Of a stretch of DNA of 64,000 bases, positions 33,901 to 43,677 are shown piece by piece. The stretch spans positions 10,471-74,470 of the forward strand of contig JBAUMC010000043.1 of NCBI GenBank assembly GCA_049578505.1, read 5' to 3'. Positions within the stretch are counted from its first letter, which is position 1. Every line of letters starts with the position of its first letter. Under the pieces are notes generated by a model that ran no database searches, was not told where the DNA came from, and saw only the letters and a program-made list of their open reading frames with translations. The stretch comes from JAGVPT01 sp049578505 (lineage in GTDB: Bacteria > Bacteroidota > Ignavibacteria > UBA10030 > UBA8401). A program made the translations under genes and the position numbers.

Positions 33901-34863
33901 ATGAAAATCGTTCAATCGCTTTCGGAAATTACGCTCAACAAAGACTCCGTTATTTCAATCGGAACGTTTGATGGTGTTCATCTTGCCCATCAAAAAATTA
34001 TCCGCGAGGTGAGTCAAAGAGCGCGGGAACGGAACGGGCGAAGCGTAATTGTAACCTTCAATCCTCACCCGAAGGAAGTTGTCGGCAAAAGAGAGCGGAG
34101 TGATGGAAATGGGAAACCGAATTCGGTCGATCTACTGACGACCCACGACGAAAAGCTGGATTTAATTTCGCGTCTCGGCATCGATATCGTTTTTGTAGTG
34201 CCCTTTACCTACGAATTTTCGCGGAAATCTTTTCGCGATTTTTATGTCGAGTATATTGTGAACGGAATAGGCGTAAGCGAAGTGATCGAAGGTTACGACC
34301 ACGGTTTTGGCCGGGATCGCGAAGCCGGACTTGCACAGCTACTCGCCCTTGGAAAAGAATTCGGGTTTTCCGTCGTTGCAGAAAAGCAATTCAATGTAAA
34401 CGCTGAGCTTGTGAGCAGCTCGCGTATTCGTTCGCTTCTCCTTCAAGGAGAAGTTGGTAAAGCAAACATCCTCCTGGGGAGGCGTTTCAGTTTTTCCGGA
34501 ACCGTGATCGCCGGCGACAATCGGGGAAAGTCATTGGGTTTTCCGACGGCCAACATTGCCGTGGGCGACCCGCGAAAACTTCTGCCAGCGAATGGAGTCT
34601 ATGCGGTGAAAATTTTGGTTGAAGGCGCGACGCACGAGGCGCTTATGAGTATAGGCGTTTTGCCGACGTTCTATAAAGATCACGCACGCGTGTGTGAAGT
34701 CTTTATCTATGATTTTAAGCAAGATATATACGCGAAAACGGTGACGGTAGAATGTGTTCAATGGATTCGTGGGGAGAAAAAATTCTTCTCTTCAGAAGAA
34801 TTGGTGAAGGAAATGAATAACGATAAGCGTATCGGAAAAAACATTTTTGAGAATGTTCAATAA
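33901..34863 (+). CDS. ribF: Bifunctional riboflavin kinase/FAD synthetase
   Basis: A 320-residue RibF. The N-terminal half is the FMN adenylyltransferase domain (SIGTFDGVHLAHQKII with the GxFDGxHxGHQ motif, and TFNPHPKEVV); the C-terminal half is the riboflavin kinase domain (GDNRGKSLGFPTANI with the G-x-GxPTAN motif and ending in a WIRGEKKF helix). It makes FMN and FAD from riboflavin. It starts three bases after truB. The rpsO promoter lies over its last codons. Confidence 0.95.
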   Translation: MKIVQSLSEITLNKDSVISIGTFDGVHLAHQKIIREVSQRARERNGRSVIVTFNPHPKEVVGKRERSDGNGKPNSVDLLTTHDEKLDLISRLGIDIVFVVPFTYEFSRKSFRDFYVEYIVNGIGVSEVIEGYDHGFGRDREAGLAQLLALGKEFGFSVVAEKQFNVNAELVSSSRIRSLLLQGEVGKANILLGRRFSFSGTVIAGDNRGKSLGFPTANIAVGDPRKLLPANGVYAVKILVEGATHEALMSIGVLPTFYKDHARVCEVFIYDFKQDIYAKTVTVECVQWIRGEKKFFSSEELVKEMNNDKRIGKNIFENVQ

Positions 34864-34876
34864 TATTATGTATAAT
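34847..34876 (+). promoter_or_regulatory. rpsO promoter inside the 3' end of ribF
   Basis: TTGAGA (34847-34852), an 18-base spacer and TATAAT (34871-34876). It would give rpsO-pnp its own transcript in addition to read-through from the nusA operon. Confidence 0.55.
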
Positions 34877-34894
34877 TATTTCTAAGGAGTGTTC

Positions 34895-35164
34895 ATGTCA
34901 ATTTCAAAAGCTCAAAAGGCAGAATTCGTTACCAAGTATGGTAAATCCCCAAATGATTCTGGAACCCCCGAAGTGCAAATAGCAATTCTTACGGCGAACA
35001 TCAATGCGCTCTCCTCCCACTTCGATGTGCATAAAAAAGATAACCATTCGCGAGTAGGCCTGCTCCGTATGGTCGGAAAACGCCGCCGCCTCCTTGATTA
35101 TCTTATGGAAAAAAACATTGAGCGGTATCGAAAGATTATACAAGAGCTCGACATCCGTAAATAA
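34895..35164 (+). CDS. rpsO: Ribosomal protein S15
   Basis: An 89-residue S15, exactly the usual length. It binds the central domain of 16S rRNA. The segment SGTPEVQIAILTANINALSSHF and HSRVGLLRMVGKRRRLLDYL are diagnostic. The ATG at 34895 has AAGGAG six bases upstream; the GTG at 34889 that overlaps this Shine-Dalgarno is not the start. pnp follows after 69 bases, as in many bacteria. Confidence 0.97.
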   Translation: MSISKAQKAEFVTKYGKSPNDSGTPEVQIAILTANINALSSHFDVHKKDNHSRVGLLRMVGKRRRLLDYLMEKNIERYRKIIQELDIRK

Positions 35165-35184
35165 CGGTTATACTGGAGAGAAGC

Positions 35185-35200
35185 GCTGAACTAATTCAGC
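35185..35200 (+). other. Hairpin between rpsO and pnp
   Basis: GCTGAA (35185-35190) pairs with TTCAGC (35195-35200) over a four-base loop. It has no T-tract. In other bacteria this gap carries terminator and RNase III sites; the analogy is inference. Confidence 0.35.
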
Positions 35201-35233
35201 ATTAACACGAATCAATTAAAGCGAATTGTAATC

Positions 35234-37345
35234 ATGGTAATTAAAAAAGAAATTCAAATCGGGAATAAAACACTTTCGTTTGAGACAGGCAGATTTGCCA
35301 AGCAAGCGGATGGTGCTGTCATGGCCCGGTATGCCGACACGATGGTCCTTGCAACCGTCGTTGCACCAAAAGAATCGGAAGACGATCTCGACTATTTTCC
35401 GCTTCAAGTAGAATACCGAGAAAAGATGTCCTCGGCGGGGAAAATACCCGGAGGATTTTTAAAACGTGAAGGGAGACCGTCGGACAAAGAAATTCTCTCG
35501 GCCCGTCTTATCGACCGACCGATTCGGCCGATGTTTCCGGAGGGCTATCATAATGAAACACAAATCATCGTAAACGTCTTCTCATCGGACCAGCAAAATG
35601 ATGCCGACGTGCTCGGCGCTTGCGCGGCTTCTGCAGCGCTGATGGTGTCGGATTCACCGTTCGACGGCCCAATCGCCGAAGTGCGCATCGGCCGGGTAAA
35701 TGGAGAAATGCTGATAAACCCGACGTTCGACGAACTTGAAACCAGCGATATGGATGTTACCGTCGCAGGCACTGATGATTCGATTGTCATGGTGGAAGGT
35801 GAGTCCCGTGAAATCGGCGAAGCGGACATGCTTGCTGCGCTCAAGTTTGCTCACGACGCGATTAAGAAAATTTGTGCTCTCCAAAAAGAGTTTGCCGCAG
35901 AAGCGAAAACGCAAAAACGTCCCGTTACTCTTCCCGAAGTCAACCCCGAATTGCTCGCAGCGGTAAAAAGTCTGGCAGAGGAAAAAATACGATCGACGGT
36001 AAATACTGTGCTTTCGAAGGAGGACCGCTCGAATGCAAACGCGGCGATCGAGGCGAATGTCAACGCTGCGCTTGTCGAAAAATTTCCTGAACAGGAAGAG
36101 TCCATCAAGCAAATTCTGCACGACCTCGAAAAAGTCGAGATGCGTGAAATGATTCTCGCGAAGAAAAAACGCTTGGACGGACGGGGATTGACAAATATCC
36201 GGCCTATCTCGATCGAGCTTGGCCTTCTGCCGCGCGCACATGGCTCCGCTCTCTTTACCCGTGGAGAAACGCAATCTTTGACCACGATAACTCTTGGGAC
36301 GAAACTCGATGAGCAAATGGTCGATGGATTACGTCCGAAGTCAACTCGACAGTTTATGCTCCATTATAATTTTCCCCCATTCAGCGTCGGCGAAACTGGG
36401 CGGCTTGCCACGGGCCGGCGGGAAGTCGGGCATGGAAACCTCGCCGAACGCGCGTTGAAAAACCTTCTTCCCGAAGGGAAAGAATTTCCTTATACAATTC
36501 GCATCGTTTCTGATATTCTCGAGTCGAACGGGTCGTCGTCAATGGCTACTGTTTGCGCCGGCTCGCTTGCTTTGTTCGACGGAGGAGTGCCATTGAAAAA
36601 ATCGGTGGCAGGAATTGCAATGGGATTAATAAAGGAAGGAGACCGCGTCGCCGTTCTCAGCGATATCCTCGGAAATGAAGACCATCTTGGCGATATGGAT
36701 TTCAAAGTTGCTGGAACAAAAGACGGAATTACCGCATATCAAATGGACATCAAGATTAACGGAATATCGTTTGATATTATTGAAAAAGCTCTCCAGCAGG
36801 CAAAAGAGGGAAGACTGCACAAGCTTGCAATAATGGACGCTGCAATTTCTTCGCCACGAGGCGATTTGAGTCAGTACGCCCCACGGTTAACAACAATTAA
36901 AATTCCGGTCGACATGATCGGGGCGGTCATCGGTCCGGGGGGTAAGAACATTCGAAACATCGTTTCTGAATCTGGAGCCGAGGTTAATATTGATGACGAC
37001 GGAACAATCGTCATCGCGGCGACATCAAAAGAAGCGAGCGAGCGGGCGCGTGCAATGATCGGCCGTATCACGGAGGTGCCGGAAGTCGGAAAAACGTATA
37101 AAGCAACGGTAAAAAAGATTATGGACTTCGGGGCATTTGTTGAAATCCTCCCGGGCAAGGAAGGATTGGTCCACGTTTCTCAACTAGACATCAAACGAAT
37201 TGAAAAAGTTGCCGACTTCGTTAAAGTGGGCGACGTTTTTGACGTAAAACTTCTTGAAATTGACGATAAGGGGCGGCTTAACCTCAGCCGAAAAGCTGTC
37301 ATGCTCGCGGAAAAGAAAAAAGAAGAGGTTCCACATACCAATTAA
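35234..37345 (+). CDS. pnp: Polyribonucleotide nucleotidyltransferase
   Basis: A 703-residue PNPase: first RNase PH domain, helical linker, second RNase PH domain (about 320-540), KH domain (GAVIGPGGKNIRNIVSESGAEVNI, about 558-585) and a C-terminal S1 domain (GKTYKATVKKIMDFGAFVEILPGKEGLVHVSQL). It degrades RNA 3' to 5' by phosphorolysis. It closes the ribosome/RNA operon. Confidence 0.97.
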   Translation: MVIKKEIQIGNKTLSFETGRFAKQADGAVMARYADTMVLATVVAPKESEDDLDYFPLQVEYREKMSSAGKIPGGFLKREGRPSDKEILSARLIDRPIRPMFPEGYHNETQIIVNVFSSDQQNDADVLGACAASAALMVSDSPFDGPIAEVRIGRVNGEMLINPTFDELETSDMDVTVAGTDDSIVMVEGESREIGEADMLAALKFAHDAIKKICALQKEFAAEAKTQKRPVTLPEVNPELLAAVKSLAEEKIRSTVNTVLSKEDRSNANAAIEANVNAALVEKFPEQEESIKQILHDLEKVEMREMILAKKKRLDGRGLTNIRPISIELGLLPRAHGSALFTRGETQSLTTITLGTKLDEQMVDGLRPKSTRQFMLHYNFPPFSVGETGRLATGRREVGHGNLAERALKNLLPEGKEFPYTIRIVSDILESNGSSSMATVCAGSLALFDGGVPLKKSVAGIAMGLIKEGDRVAVLSDILGNEDHLGDMDFKVAGTKDGITAYQMDIKINGISFDIIEKALQQAKEGRLHKLAIMDAAISSPRGDLSQYAPRLTTIKIPVDMIGAVIGPGGKNIRNIVSESGAEVNIDDDGTIVIAATSKEASERARAMIGRITEVPEVGKTYKATVKKIMDFGAFVEILPGKEGLVHVSQLDIKRIEKVADFVKVGDVFDVKLLEIDDKGRLNLSRKAVMLAEKKKEEVPHTN

Positions 37346-37394
37346 TGCGTTTGCCGGAATCATTCTCAAGTGACCTGCGGAACAGATTTTTTGC

Positions 37395-38678
37395 ATGGAT
37401 AAGATTCTCCACTCGGCTCGACACCTACGCGGCGAAATTACTGTTCCCGGAGATAAATCAATTTCCCATCGCGCAGTATTGATTGGTTCACTTTCAGAAG
37501 GCACGACGGAAGTCGTTGGGTTTTTGAATGCTGCTGACCCGCGAAGCACTCTTGAGTGCATTCAGGCGTTGGGCATCGAGACAGCGATAACAAGGGGGTC
37601 GCTCCGTATCGTCGGCAAGGGTCTCCATGGTTATCGCCAGCCGGGCGAAATGTTAAACGCAGGAAATTCCGGTACAACGATCCGTCTTTTATCAGGAGTA
37701 TTATCCGGTCAAAGATTTCCAACGCAAATTTCGGGGGACAAATATCTTTTGCGAAGGCCGATGAAACGCATTATCGATCCTCTGACGGAAATGGGTGCCA
37801 ATATCGTCGGTACCGACAAATTTACGGCTCCGTTGAAAATTTTCCCTTCTGAAAAACTCCACGGGATTACGTACGAACTCCCAATTCCCAGTGCGCAGGT
37901 CAAATCGGCTATTCTTTTTGCAGGGCTCTTCGCCGAAGGGATTACGACGGTTGAAGAGTCACAAGGGTCGCGAGACCACACCGAGCGAATGCTTGGATTG
38001 ACTTCTTCCCGAACAACTTCGAAGACTAGCGTATCGGTAGTTGGCGGAAAACAACTCCCCGCGAAACAATTCTTTATTCCGGGTGATCCGTCGTCCGCTG
38101 CGTTCTTTATCGTCGCCGGGCTCATTTCGCAGAATTCTGAGATCTTGATCAAAAATGTTGGAATCAATCCCACTCGAACGGGATTTCTCGATGTACTCCG
38201 CTCGATGGGAGGGAACATAGCGACAGAAAATGAACGGCACATTGGAGGCGAACCGATCGGCGACCTTCTGGTGAAAAGCTCAGCCCTTCGATCCAATCTG
38301 GCTCTCGAAGGATCGATCATTCCGAACATTATCGATGAAATTCCTATTCTCGCAGTTGCAGCTGCTTTCGCCGATGGGACCTTTGAGGTCCGCGGAGCAT
38401 TCGAACTGCGCAACAAAGAGAGTGACCGAATTGGGGCAGTGTGCGAGAATCTCACTCTTATGGGAGTCGAAGTTGATGAACGTGAGGATGGATTTGCGTT
38501 TAGTTCAAAAAGCACATTAATTCCTTGTAGTTTTGACAGCTTTGGAGATCATCGAATCGCTATGGCGTTCGGGGTTGCGGCAACCGGTCTACAAGGCGAG
38601 TCGACCGTGAAAGATGCAGAGTGCGTCGATATTTCATTCCCATCATTCTGGGAAACGCTTCACACGTTGGCAAATTAA
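37395..38678 (+). CDS. aroA: 3-phosphoshikimate 1-carboxyvinyltransferase (EPSP synthase)
   Basis: A 427-residue AroA of the shikimate pathway, joining phosphoenolpyruvate to shikimate-3-phosphate. Signature segments are VPGDKSISHRAVLIGSL (with the substrate-binding Lys), LNAGNSGTTIRLLSG and GDKYLLRRPMKRI, plus SRDHTERML and DSFGDHRIAMAFGVAA. It contributes chorismate for TrpE. The ABC ATPase gene follows after 11 bases. Confidence 0.96.
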   Translation: MDKILHSARHLRGEITVPGDKSISHRAVLIGSLSEGTTEVVGFLNAADPRSTLECIQALGIETAITRGSLRIVGKGLHGYRQPGEMLNAGNSGTTIRLLSGVLSGQRFPTQISGDKYLLRRPMKRIIDPLTEMGANIVGTDKFTAPLKIFPSEKLHGITYELPIPSAQVKSAILFAGLFAEGITTVEESQGSRDHTERMLGLTSSRTTSKTSVSVVGGKQLPAKQFFIPGDPSSAAFFIVAGLISQNSEILIKNVGINPTRTGFLDVLRSMGGNIATENERHIGGEPIGDLLVKSSALRSNLALEGSIIPNIIDEIPILAVAAAFADGTFEVRGAFELRNKESDRIGAVCENLTLMGVEVDEREDGFAFSSKSTLIPCSFDSFGDHRIAMAFGVAATGLQGESTVKDAECVDISFPSFWETLHTLAN

Positions 38679-38689
38679 TCGAGGTCATT

Positions 38690-39793
38690 GTGGCTAGTGT
38701 TAAACTTGAAAATATTCGGAAGGAATATGAGGCGGGAGTGGTTGCCGTGAAAGATGTCAACATCGACATCGCCGACAAAGAATTCGTCGTACTCGTAGGC
38801 CCTTCTGGCTGCGGAAAATCTACAACGCTTCGAATGATTGCGGGGCTTGAAGATATCAGCGGCGGTACGATATCCATTGATGGAAAGATTGTAAACGATG
38901 TTCCACCGAAAGATCGCGACATCGCGATGGTCTTTCAGAATTATGCTTTATACCCCCACATGACGGTGTATGAAAACATGGCATTCGGTCTGAAACTCCG
39001 GAAATATCCGAAAGCCGAAATAGAGAGCCGCGTGCGGGAAGCAGCGCAGATTCTCGGTATCGAGGAATATCTCGACCGAAAACCGAAGGCACTGTCCGGC
39101 GGCCAACGTCAACGGGTTGCCGTCGGAAGAGCAATCGTACGAAAACCAAAAGTTTTTCTCTTTGACGAACCCCTGAGCAATCTCGACGCAAAGCTCCGCG
39201 TCCAGATGCGGACCGAGATTTCAAAATTACACGACAGCCTCAAAGCGACGATGGTCTATGTGACGCATGATCAGACTGAGGCAATGACCATGGGTGACAA
39301 AATTGTAGTCATGAAAGACGGAGTTATTCAGCAAATCAACACGCCGCTGAACCTCTACCATAACCCCTTAAACAAATTTGTGGCGGGCTTCATCGGAAGT
39401 CCGGCGATGAACTTTATGGAGGGAGTAATTTCGAAAAAGAAGGGACTTGTTTTCATCGAAAATGAGACCGGAATTGTCCTCGGTCTACTGAAGGAGCACG
39501 AGAGAAGATTGAAACCGTATCTCGGAAAAGAAATCTGGCTCGGCATCCGGCCCGAACATATCTCCGATACAAAAAAACCGGCCGGCTCGAAATACGCACA
39601 GTGTAAAGTGAAAATAGAGGTCGTGGAGCCGATGGGAAATGAAATCTTCGTTTATTTTACGACCGGGAAGGGGAAACAATACGTTTCACGAATCGTCGCG
39701 ACAGAAGAGCCCAAGGCGGGTAAAGAAATGGACCTCATGTTCAATATGGCCAAGACTCATTTCTTCGACAAAGGGACCGAAAAGGTTATATAG
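38690..39793 (+). CDS. Orphan sugar-type ABC transporter ATPase (UgpC/MsmX family)
   Basis: A 367-residue ATPase of the carbohydrate-uptake type. It has Walker A GPSGCGKSTTLRMIAGLE, Q-loop VFQNYALYPHMTVYENMAFGL, the LSGGQRQRVAVGRAIVRKP signature and Walker B VFLFDEPLSNLDAKLR, then a C-terminal TOBE domain (GIRPEHI). No permease or binding protein is nearby, as in organisms where one MsmX-type ATPase serves several transporters. The GTG at 38690, with GAGG upstream, was chosen as start; the open frame runs back into aroA. It converges on bshC with 13 bases between. Confidence 0.88.
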   Translation: MASVKLENIRKEYEAGVVAVKDVNIDIADKEFVVLVGPSGCGKSTTLRMIAGLEDISGGTISIDGKIVNDVPPKDRDIAMVFQNYALYPHMTVYENMAFGLKLRKYPKAEIESRVREAAQILGIEEYLDRKPKALSGGQRQRVAVGRAIVRKPKVFLFDEPLSNLDAKLRVQMRTEISKLHDSLKATMVYVTHDQTEAMTMGDKIVVMKDGVIQQINTPLNLYHNPLNKFVAGFIGSPAMNFMEGVISKKKGLVFIENETGIVLGLLKEHERRLKPYLGKEIWLGIRPEHISDTKKPAGSKYAQCKVKIEVVEPMGNEIFVYFTTGKGKQYVSRIVATEEPKAGKEMDLMFNMAKTHFFDKGTEKVI

Positions 39794-39806
39794 GGTTATG
39801 GCATCC

Positions 39807-41447
39807 TCACAACTCGATGAGTTGATGCTGGAAGCGGTCGATAATGATTTCTCCGCTTAACCATTTGACAAAATCCGGTCCGTACTTATTCATATAATAC
39901 ACTACATTAAATTCCCGTTCCTGAAAATTTGATTTTGGGAAAATGTTTGCGGCCACTTTCTGAATCTGCTTTATCGTTACCTCTTGTCTCCGTTGCTGCG
40001 CCGATTGTGTCTTTTCCTTCAACACCTTCAACTGCGATTCTATTCTTGCCAGAGTTGAGTCTATTGCACCCGAGAGCGTCGGGTCAATTTGCTGAATGCC
40101 GAAGCGCGATTCCGCGATAGCTTCGTGGACGCGGTGATGGAGCTGATCGAAAAGAGTATCGAGCTTCACTTCAGAAACCTGCTCTGCAATCCGGATCAAT
40201 AGGGGATCAATGTCGGACCATATTTCCGTAAAATTTACCTGAAATTTGTCGAGGATGTTTTTTATTTTTTCTTCCATGATGGTCACACTTGCCCGTGGAT
40301 AGATTACAGGCATTTGAACATCGAAGGCCTCGTAGACGGGTTTCAGTTGAGCAAAATAAGCAACTTCCGACGGCCCGCCAACATATGCAAGTGTAGGTAA
40401 AATCGTGTCCTGACAAACCGGCCGCAAGACGACATTAGGAGATATCACCTCCGGTGTATTTTCAACAAGTGCGTTCAATTCTTCTTTGGAAAAAAACTGC
40501 CGAGTTCCTTTAAGGCTGTAATCATTTTCCCTCGGCTCGATAAGATAACGTCCCCCTTTATGGAGCATAAAAAGATTTATCGACTTTGCTTTAATCTGAG
40601 CATGGTAGTGCTCTTCCAACTCTGCGCTTCTATCGATGACTCTCTGCGAAGTCTTTGAGATTTCGGCAATTTCCCTTTGGAAGACTGGTTTCAGAATTTT
40701 CTTTAGCTCTGCATTACCCGGGTCGAGGAAAATCAGACCGGAATCTTCGAAAAACTGATTCAAAAGCCCTACAAACGCTCCTCCAAGTGTAGAGCCAGGG
40801 CGATAGTAGCCGCGCAAAGCAGTGAATAACTGGGCCTTGAATTCCGTTTCCTGGAGCTGCGCCTGCATAGTTTCGAAAAAGTTTTCGATAAAATTGTCGA
40901 TCACGATACTGCCGACAGCTCCCGGATTGCGCTCAAAAGGTTTTCCCCCGTACAAATAATCAAGTGTCTGGATTTCTCCATTGAGACCAATAATGTTGAC
41001 TTTATTGATCTCTTCAAAATCGTGATCCTCATTTTCAACCCAAAACACCGGCACAAAATTGTAATCTGAATATTGTACCGATAACTGTTCGGCAAGTTTG
41101 ATAGCAGTGACTGTTTTGTAAATTGTGTAGAGCGGGCCCGAACAGATTCCCACCTGCTGACCTGTGACCACGGCAACCGTGTTGTCGTTACCGAGTAGAT
41201 CGATATTTGCGAGGGTCTTTATTCCGCAGTGGTGCTGTTTATTTTGTTCCGTAAGAACCCGAACGAGGGTTGAACGATCTTTTTTCTTCGAGAGCACCTT
41301 TTCGATAAGCTTCTTCCAGCTTTTGCGATTTCGAAAATCAGCCGCGTAGTACTCCTTCAACTTCTCGAAATCGTTTAGATAATCTACATACAACGGCGTA
41401 ATGCCGACTTCAAAATTTTGGATCTGCTTATAATCAATCCAATCCAT
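39807..41447 (-). CDS. bshC: Bacillithiol biosynthesis cysteine-adding enzyme BshC
   Basis: A 546-residue BshC (YllA family). It carries VAVVTGQQVGICSGPLYTIYKTVTAI and FVPVFWVENEDHDFEEINKV, which match the family's nucleotide-binding-like core, and a C-terminal coiled-coil region of the usual length. BshC is thought to join cysteine to glucosaminyl-malate in the last step of bacillithiol synthesis. bshA and bshB are not in the window. Its presence fits the Bacteroidota-like assignment. Confidence 0.93.
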   Translation of the reverse strand: MDWIDYKQIQNFEVGITPLYVDYLNDFEKLKEYYAADFRNRKSWKKLIEKVLSKKKDRSTLVRVLTEQNKQHHCGIKTLANIDLLGNDNTVAVVTGQQVGICSGPLYTIYKTVTAIKLAEQLSVQYSDYNFVPVFWVENEDHDFEEINKVNIIGLNGEIQTLDYLYGGKPFERNPGAVGSIVIDNFIENFFETMQAQLQETEFKAQLFTALRGYYRPGSTLGGAFVGLLNQFFEDSGLIFLDPGNAELKKILKPVFQREIAEISKTSQRVIDRSAELEEHYHAQIKAKSINLFMLHKGGRYLIEPRENDYSLKGTRQFFSKEELNALVENTPEVISPNVVLRPVCQDTILPTLAYVGGPSEVAYFAQLKPVYEAFDVQMPVIYPRASVTIMEEKIKNILDKFQVNFTEIWSDIDPLLIRIAEQVSEVKLDTLFDQLHHRVHEAIAESRFGIQQIDPTLSGAIDSTLARIESQLKVLKEKTQSAQQRRQEVTIKQIQKVAANIFPKSNFQEREFNVVYYMNKYGPDFVKWLSGEIIIDRFQHQLIEL

Positions 41448-42000
41448 TGTATCCCTTAACTGGTGAATGAAATTGTATCCAATATACGGGCTAATGTTGT
41501 AAGAATCAATTTCATCCGATGCTTGACAATGGCTTAGTTTAAAAATGACTTCTACTAATAAGCCATGTCATGTCCACGCACGAGGTCTCCCTTCAGGAAA
41601 TGCGGGCCTTCATGTCGCTTAAGAATAATAGCATGAATTCTCCGAATGAGTCCTTTGAAGCCGCGTCCGCGGGAATGATAAATTCAGACAATACCTGATA
41701 CTTGACCTAATTCTTAAAGTTAATCGTGTTTTATAAACCGCGACTGCGCCAGGAGCGTTTCGAAAATTAATAAGCCGGCCTTTGGTGCGATCCTAGTGCA
41801 GTAGCGATAAACTAGAGGACTTGTAGATGTAGAGCACAAAACGCATCACCCGCGTATAGATTTTCAGTTATACAAAGGCGCGATGAATTACGCACGTGTT
41901 GAGTGCCTTATACGGCACTGCAATGATGTTGCGATATCATTGTAAATTGTTTAAATTTTGAGAAGCAATTCCACCCCTCAACGGTTTGAAGTCAAAAAAC
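41448..42000. other. Intergenic stretch upstream of repeat B, no gene found
   Basis: About 550 bases between bshC and repeat B. Only short, unsupported open frames occur. The minus-strand start region for bshC is at its left edge, with no clear promoter match. Confidence 0.4.
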
Positions 42001-42268
42001 GGTGTCGGCTCGGTTTGTCATTCCCGCGTCCCGAAGGAATCCCATTGGGAGAAGCGGTTCGAAGACTGCCAACGGGTCTATCGACCCGTAGGGTCGTTCC
42101 ACGAATCTACGATTCGTAGAATCGTAGATAGACGACTCTGCGAGAATCCGAATTTTCCCTTTTTGCTCCACAATGGATGCCACTTTTCCCAAAGGTCCAT
42201 AGGACTCCTTCGGAGGATTCCTTCGGAAGGTGGGCATGACAATTTTTTATTCAAATTAAGCCACTACT
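42001..42268 (+). repeat. Dispersed repeat, copy B
   Basis: The longest copy, about 268 bases. Left end GGCTCGGTTTGTCATTCCCG, right end CATGACAATTTTTTATTCAAATTAAGCCACTAC. The interior contains the palindromic CTACGATTCGTAG and the element's shared segment (CGTTCCACGAATCTACG). Copy C at 46678-46906 is the same element inverted. An open frame across it is not a gene. Confidence 0.8.
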
Positions 42269-42321
42269 AAATAAACCTCTTTCTCTATTTTTCCAGAAAT
42301 CATCTTGGGAAATGAAGCGTG

Positions 42322-43569
42322 ATGGAGAACCACGCCGAAAAGATTGGTGAAGCTCTAAATAAGCTCTACTCGACAGAATCCCGTCGAATCCTAGCAACGC
42401 TTATCAGACTCCTTGGGGACTTCGACGTTGCGGAAGATGCCCTTCACGACGCGTTTGCTGCCGCTGCAGAGCAATGGCCGGCAGAAGGCATTCCTTCAAA
42501 CCCACGCGCATGGTTAGTCTCAACTGGTCGATTTAAAGCCATCGACAGTATGCGCAGGCATTCTCGGTTCGAGTCTTCGTTAGATCAAGCCGCTGATCAA
42601 CTCGAAGCTGACACCACAGATCCTCTAGTGGAGATTGACAAAATAATCCACGATGACGAGCTTCGCTTGATATTCACATGCTGCCATCCGGCATTGCCAA
42701 CGGAAGCCCGCGTTGCACTCACTCTGAGAGAAGTATGCGGCCTCACCACCGAAGAAATAGCGCGCTCCTTTTTGACTACGCCTCCTACGGTGGCTCAGCG
42801 AATCGTACGAGCAAAAGCGAAAATCCGGGATGAACATATTCCTTATCATGTTCCGTCGGAGATCGAGTTGCCCCGGCGGCTGAATGCCGTGTTACAGGTA
42901 ATTTATCTTGTTTACAATGAAGGATATTCTGCTACCTCAGGCGAGACGGTTACTCGGGCTGATCTCTCAGGAGAGGCGATTCGGTTGGGGCGATTGCTAT
43001 TGCAGTTGCTCCCGGAACCGGAGGTGATGGGCTTGCTGTCTTTGATGCTGCTCCAGGAGTCACGTCGTTCAGCACGCACATCGCCTGCAGGGAACTTGAT
43101 TTTGCTGGAAGAGCAAAACCGGCAACTCTGGAACAGGGGACAAATTAAGGAGGGAATCGATCTTGTAGAACGGGCACTCTCTTCTCAGGGGTTTGGTGCG
43201 TACACATTGCAGGCAGCTATAGCTGCAATTCATGCAGAGGCTCGTAGTACCGCCGAAACGGATTGGGTTGAGATTGTCGGTCCTTACGACGTGCTGATGC
43301 AAATAGCACCGTCTCCGGTGGTTGAATTGAATCGCGCGGTGGGAGTTGCGATGCGCGATGGTCCGCAAGCCGGTTTGGATATCGTTGATACCATTCTCGC
43401 CAGGGGAGATCTCACCGACTACCACCTTTCGTATTCGGTAAGAGGAGAGCTTTGTTATCGTCTGGGGCGGAAGGGGGAAGCCAAAGCGGCTTTTACAAAA
43501 GCCTTATCACTGACCCAGCTTCAGCCCGAGAAGAGATTTCTTGAAGAAAAAGTGAAAAAATTAGGATAA
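42322..43569 (+). CDS. ECF sigma factor, ECF42-like, with long C-terminal extension
   Basis: A 415-residue protein. Residues 1-170 hold sigma regions 2 and 4 (FDVAEDALHDAFAAAAEQWP; region 4.2 around GLTTEEIARSFLTTPPTVAQRIVRAK). The remaining 240 residues form a helical, TPR-like extension. This architecture and the adjacent DGPF/YCII gene identify the ECF42 group, whose sigma factors typically control their DGPF partners without an anti-sigma factor. There is no transmembrane anti-sigma gene nearby. A GTG three bases upstream is an alternative start. Confidence 0.88.
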   Translation: MENHAEKIGEALNKLYSTESRRILATLIRLLGDFDVAEDALHDAFAAAAEQWPAEGIPSNPRAWLVSTGRFKAIDSMRRHSRFESSLDQAADQLEADTTDPLVEIDKIIHDDELRLIFTCCHPALPTEARVALTLREVCGLTTEEIARSFLTTPPTVAQRIVRAKAKIRDEHIPYHVPSEIELPRRLNAVLQVIYLVYNEGYSATSGETVTRADLSGEAIRLGRLLLQLLPEPEVMGLLSLMLLQESRRSARTSPAGNLILLEEQNRQLWNRGQIKEGIDLVERALSSQGFGAYTLQAAIAAIHAEARSTAETDWVEIVGPYDVLMQIAPSPVVELNRAVGVAMRDGPQAGLDIVDTILARGDLTDYHLSYSVRGELCYRLGRKGEAKAAFTKALSLTQLQPEKRFLEEKVKKLG

Positions 43570-43677
43570 AAAATAAAAATGATTGTCGATTTTCCCACTT
43601 GCTATACGACTATTAAATGAAGCCAGGCCAAAGCCATCGCTTTGATCCCATTTTCTCAACCAACAAAAGGAGTTACT

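Noticed and set aside
41570..41698. Short open frame encoding about 42 residues
   Set aside because: No ribosome-binding site and no recognisable motif; too short to support as a gene.
41986..42270. Open frame of 94 codons
   Set aside because: It lies wholly within repeat copy B and is not conserved in copy C.
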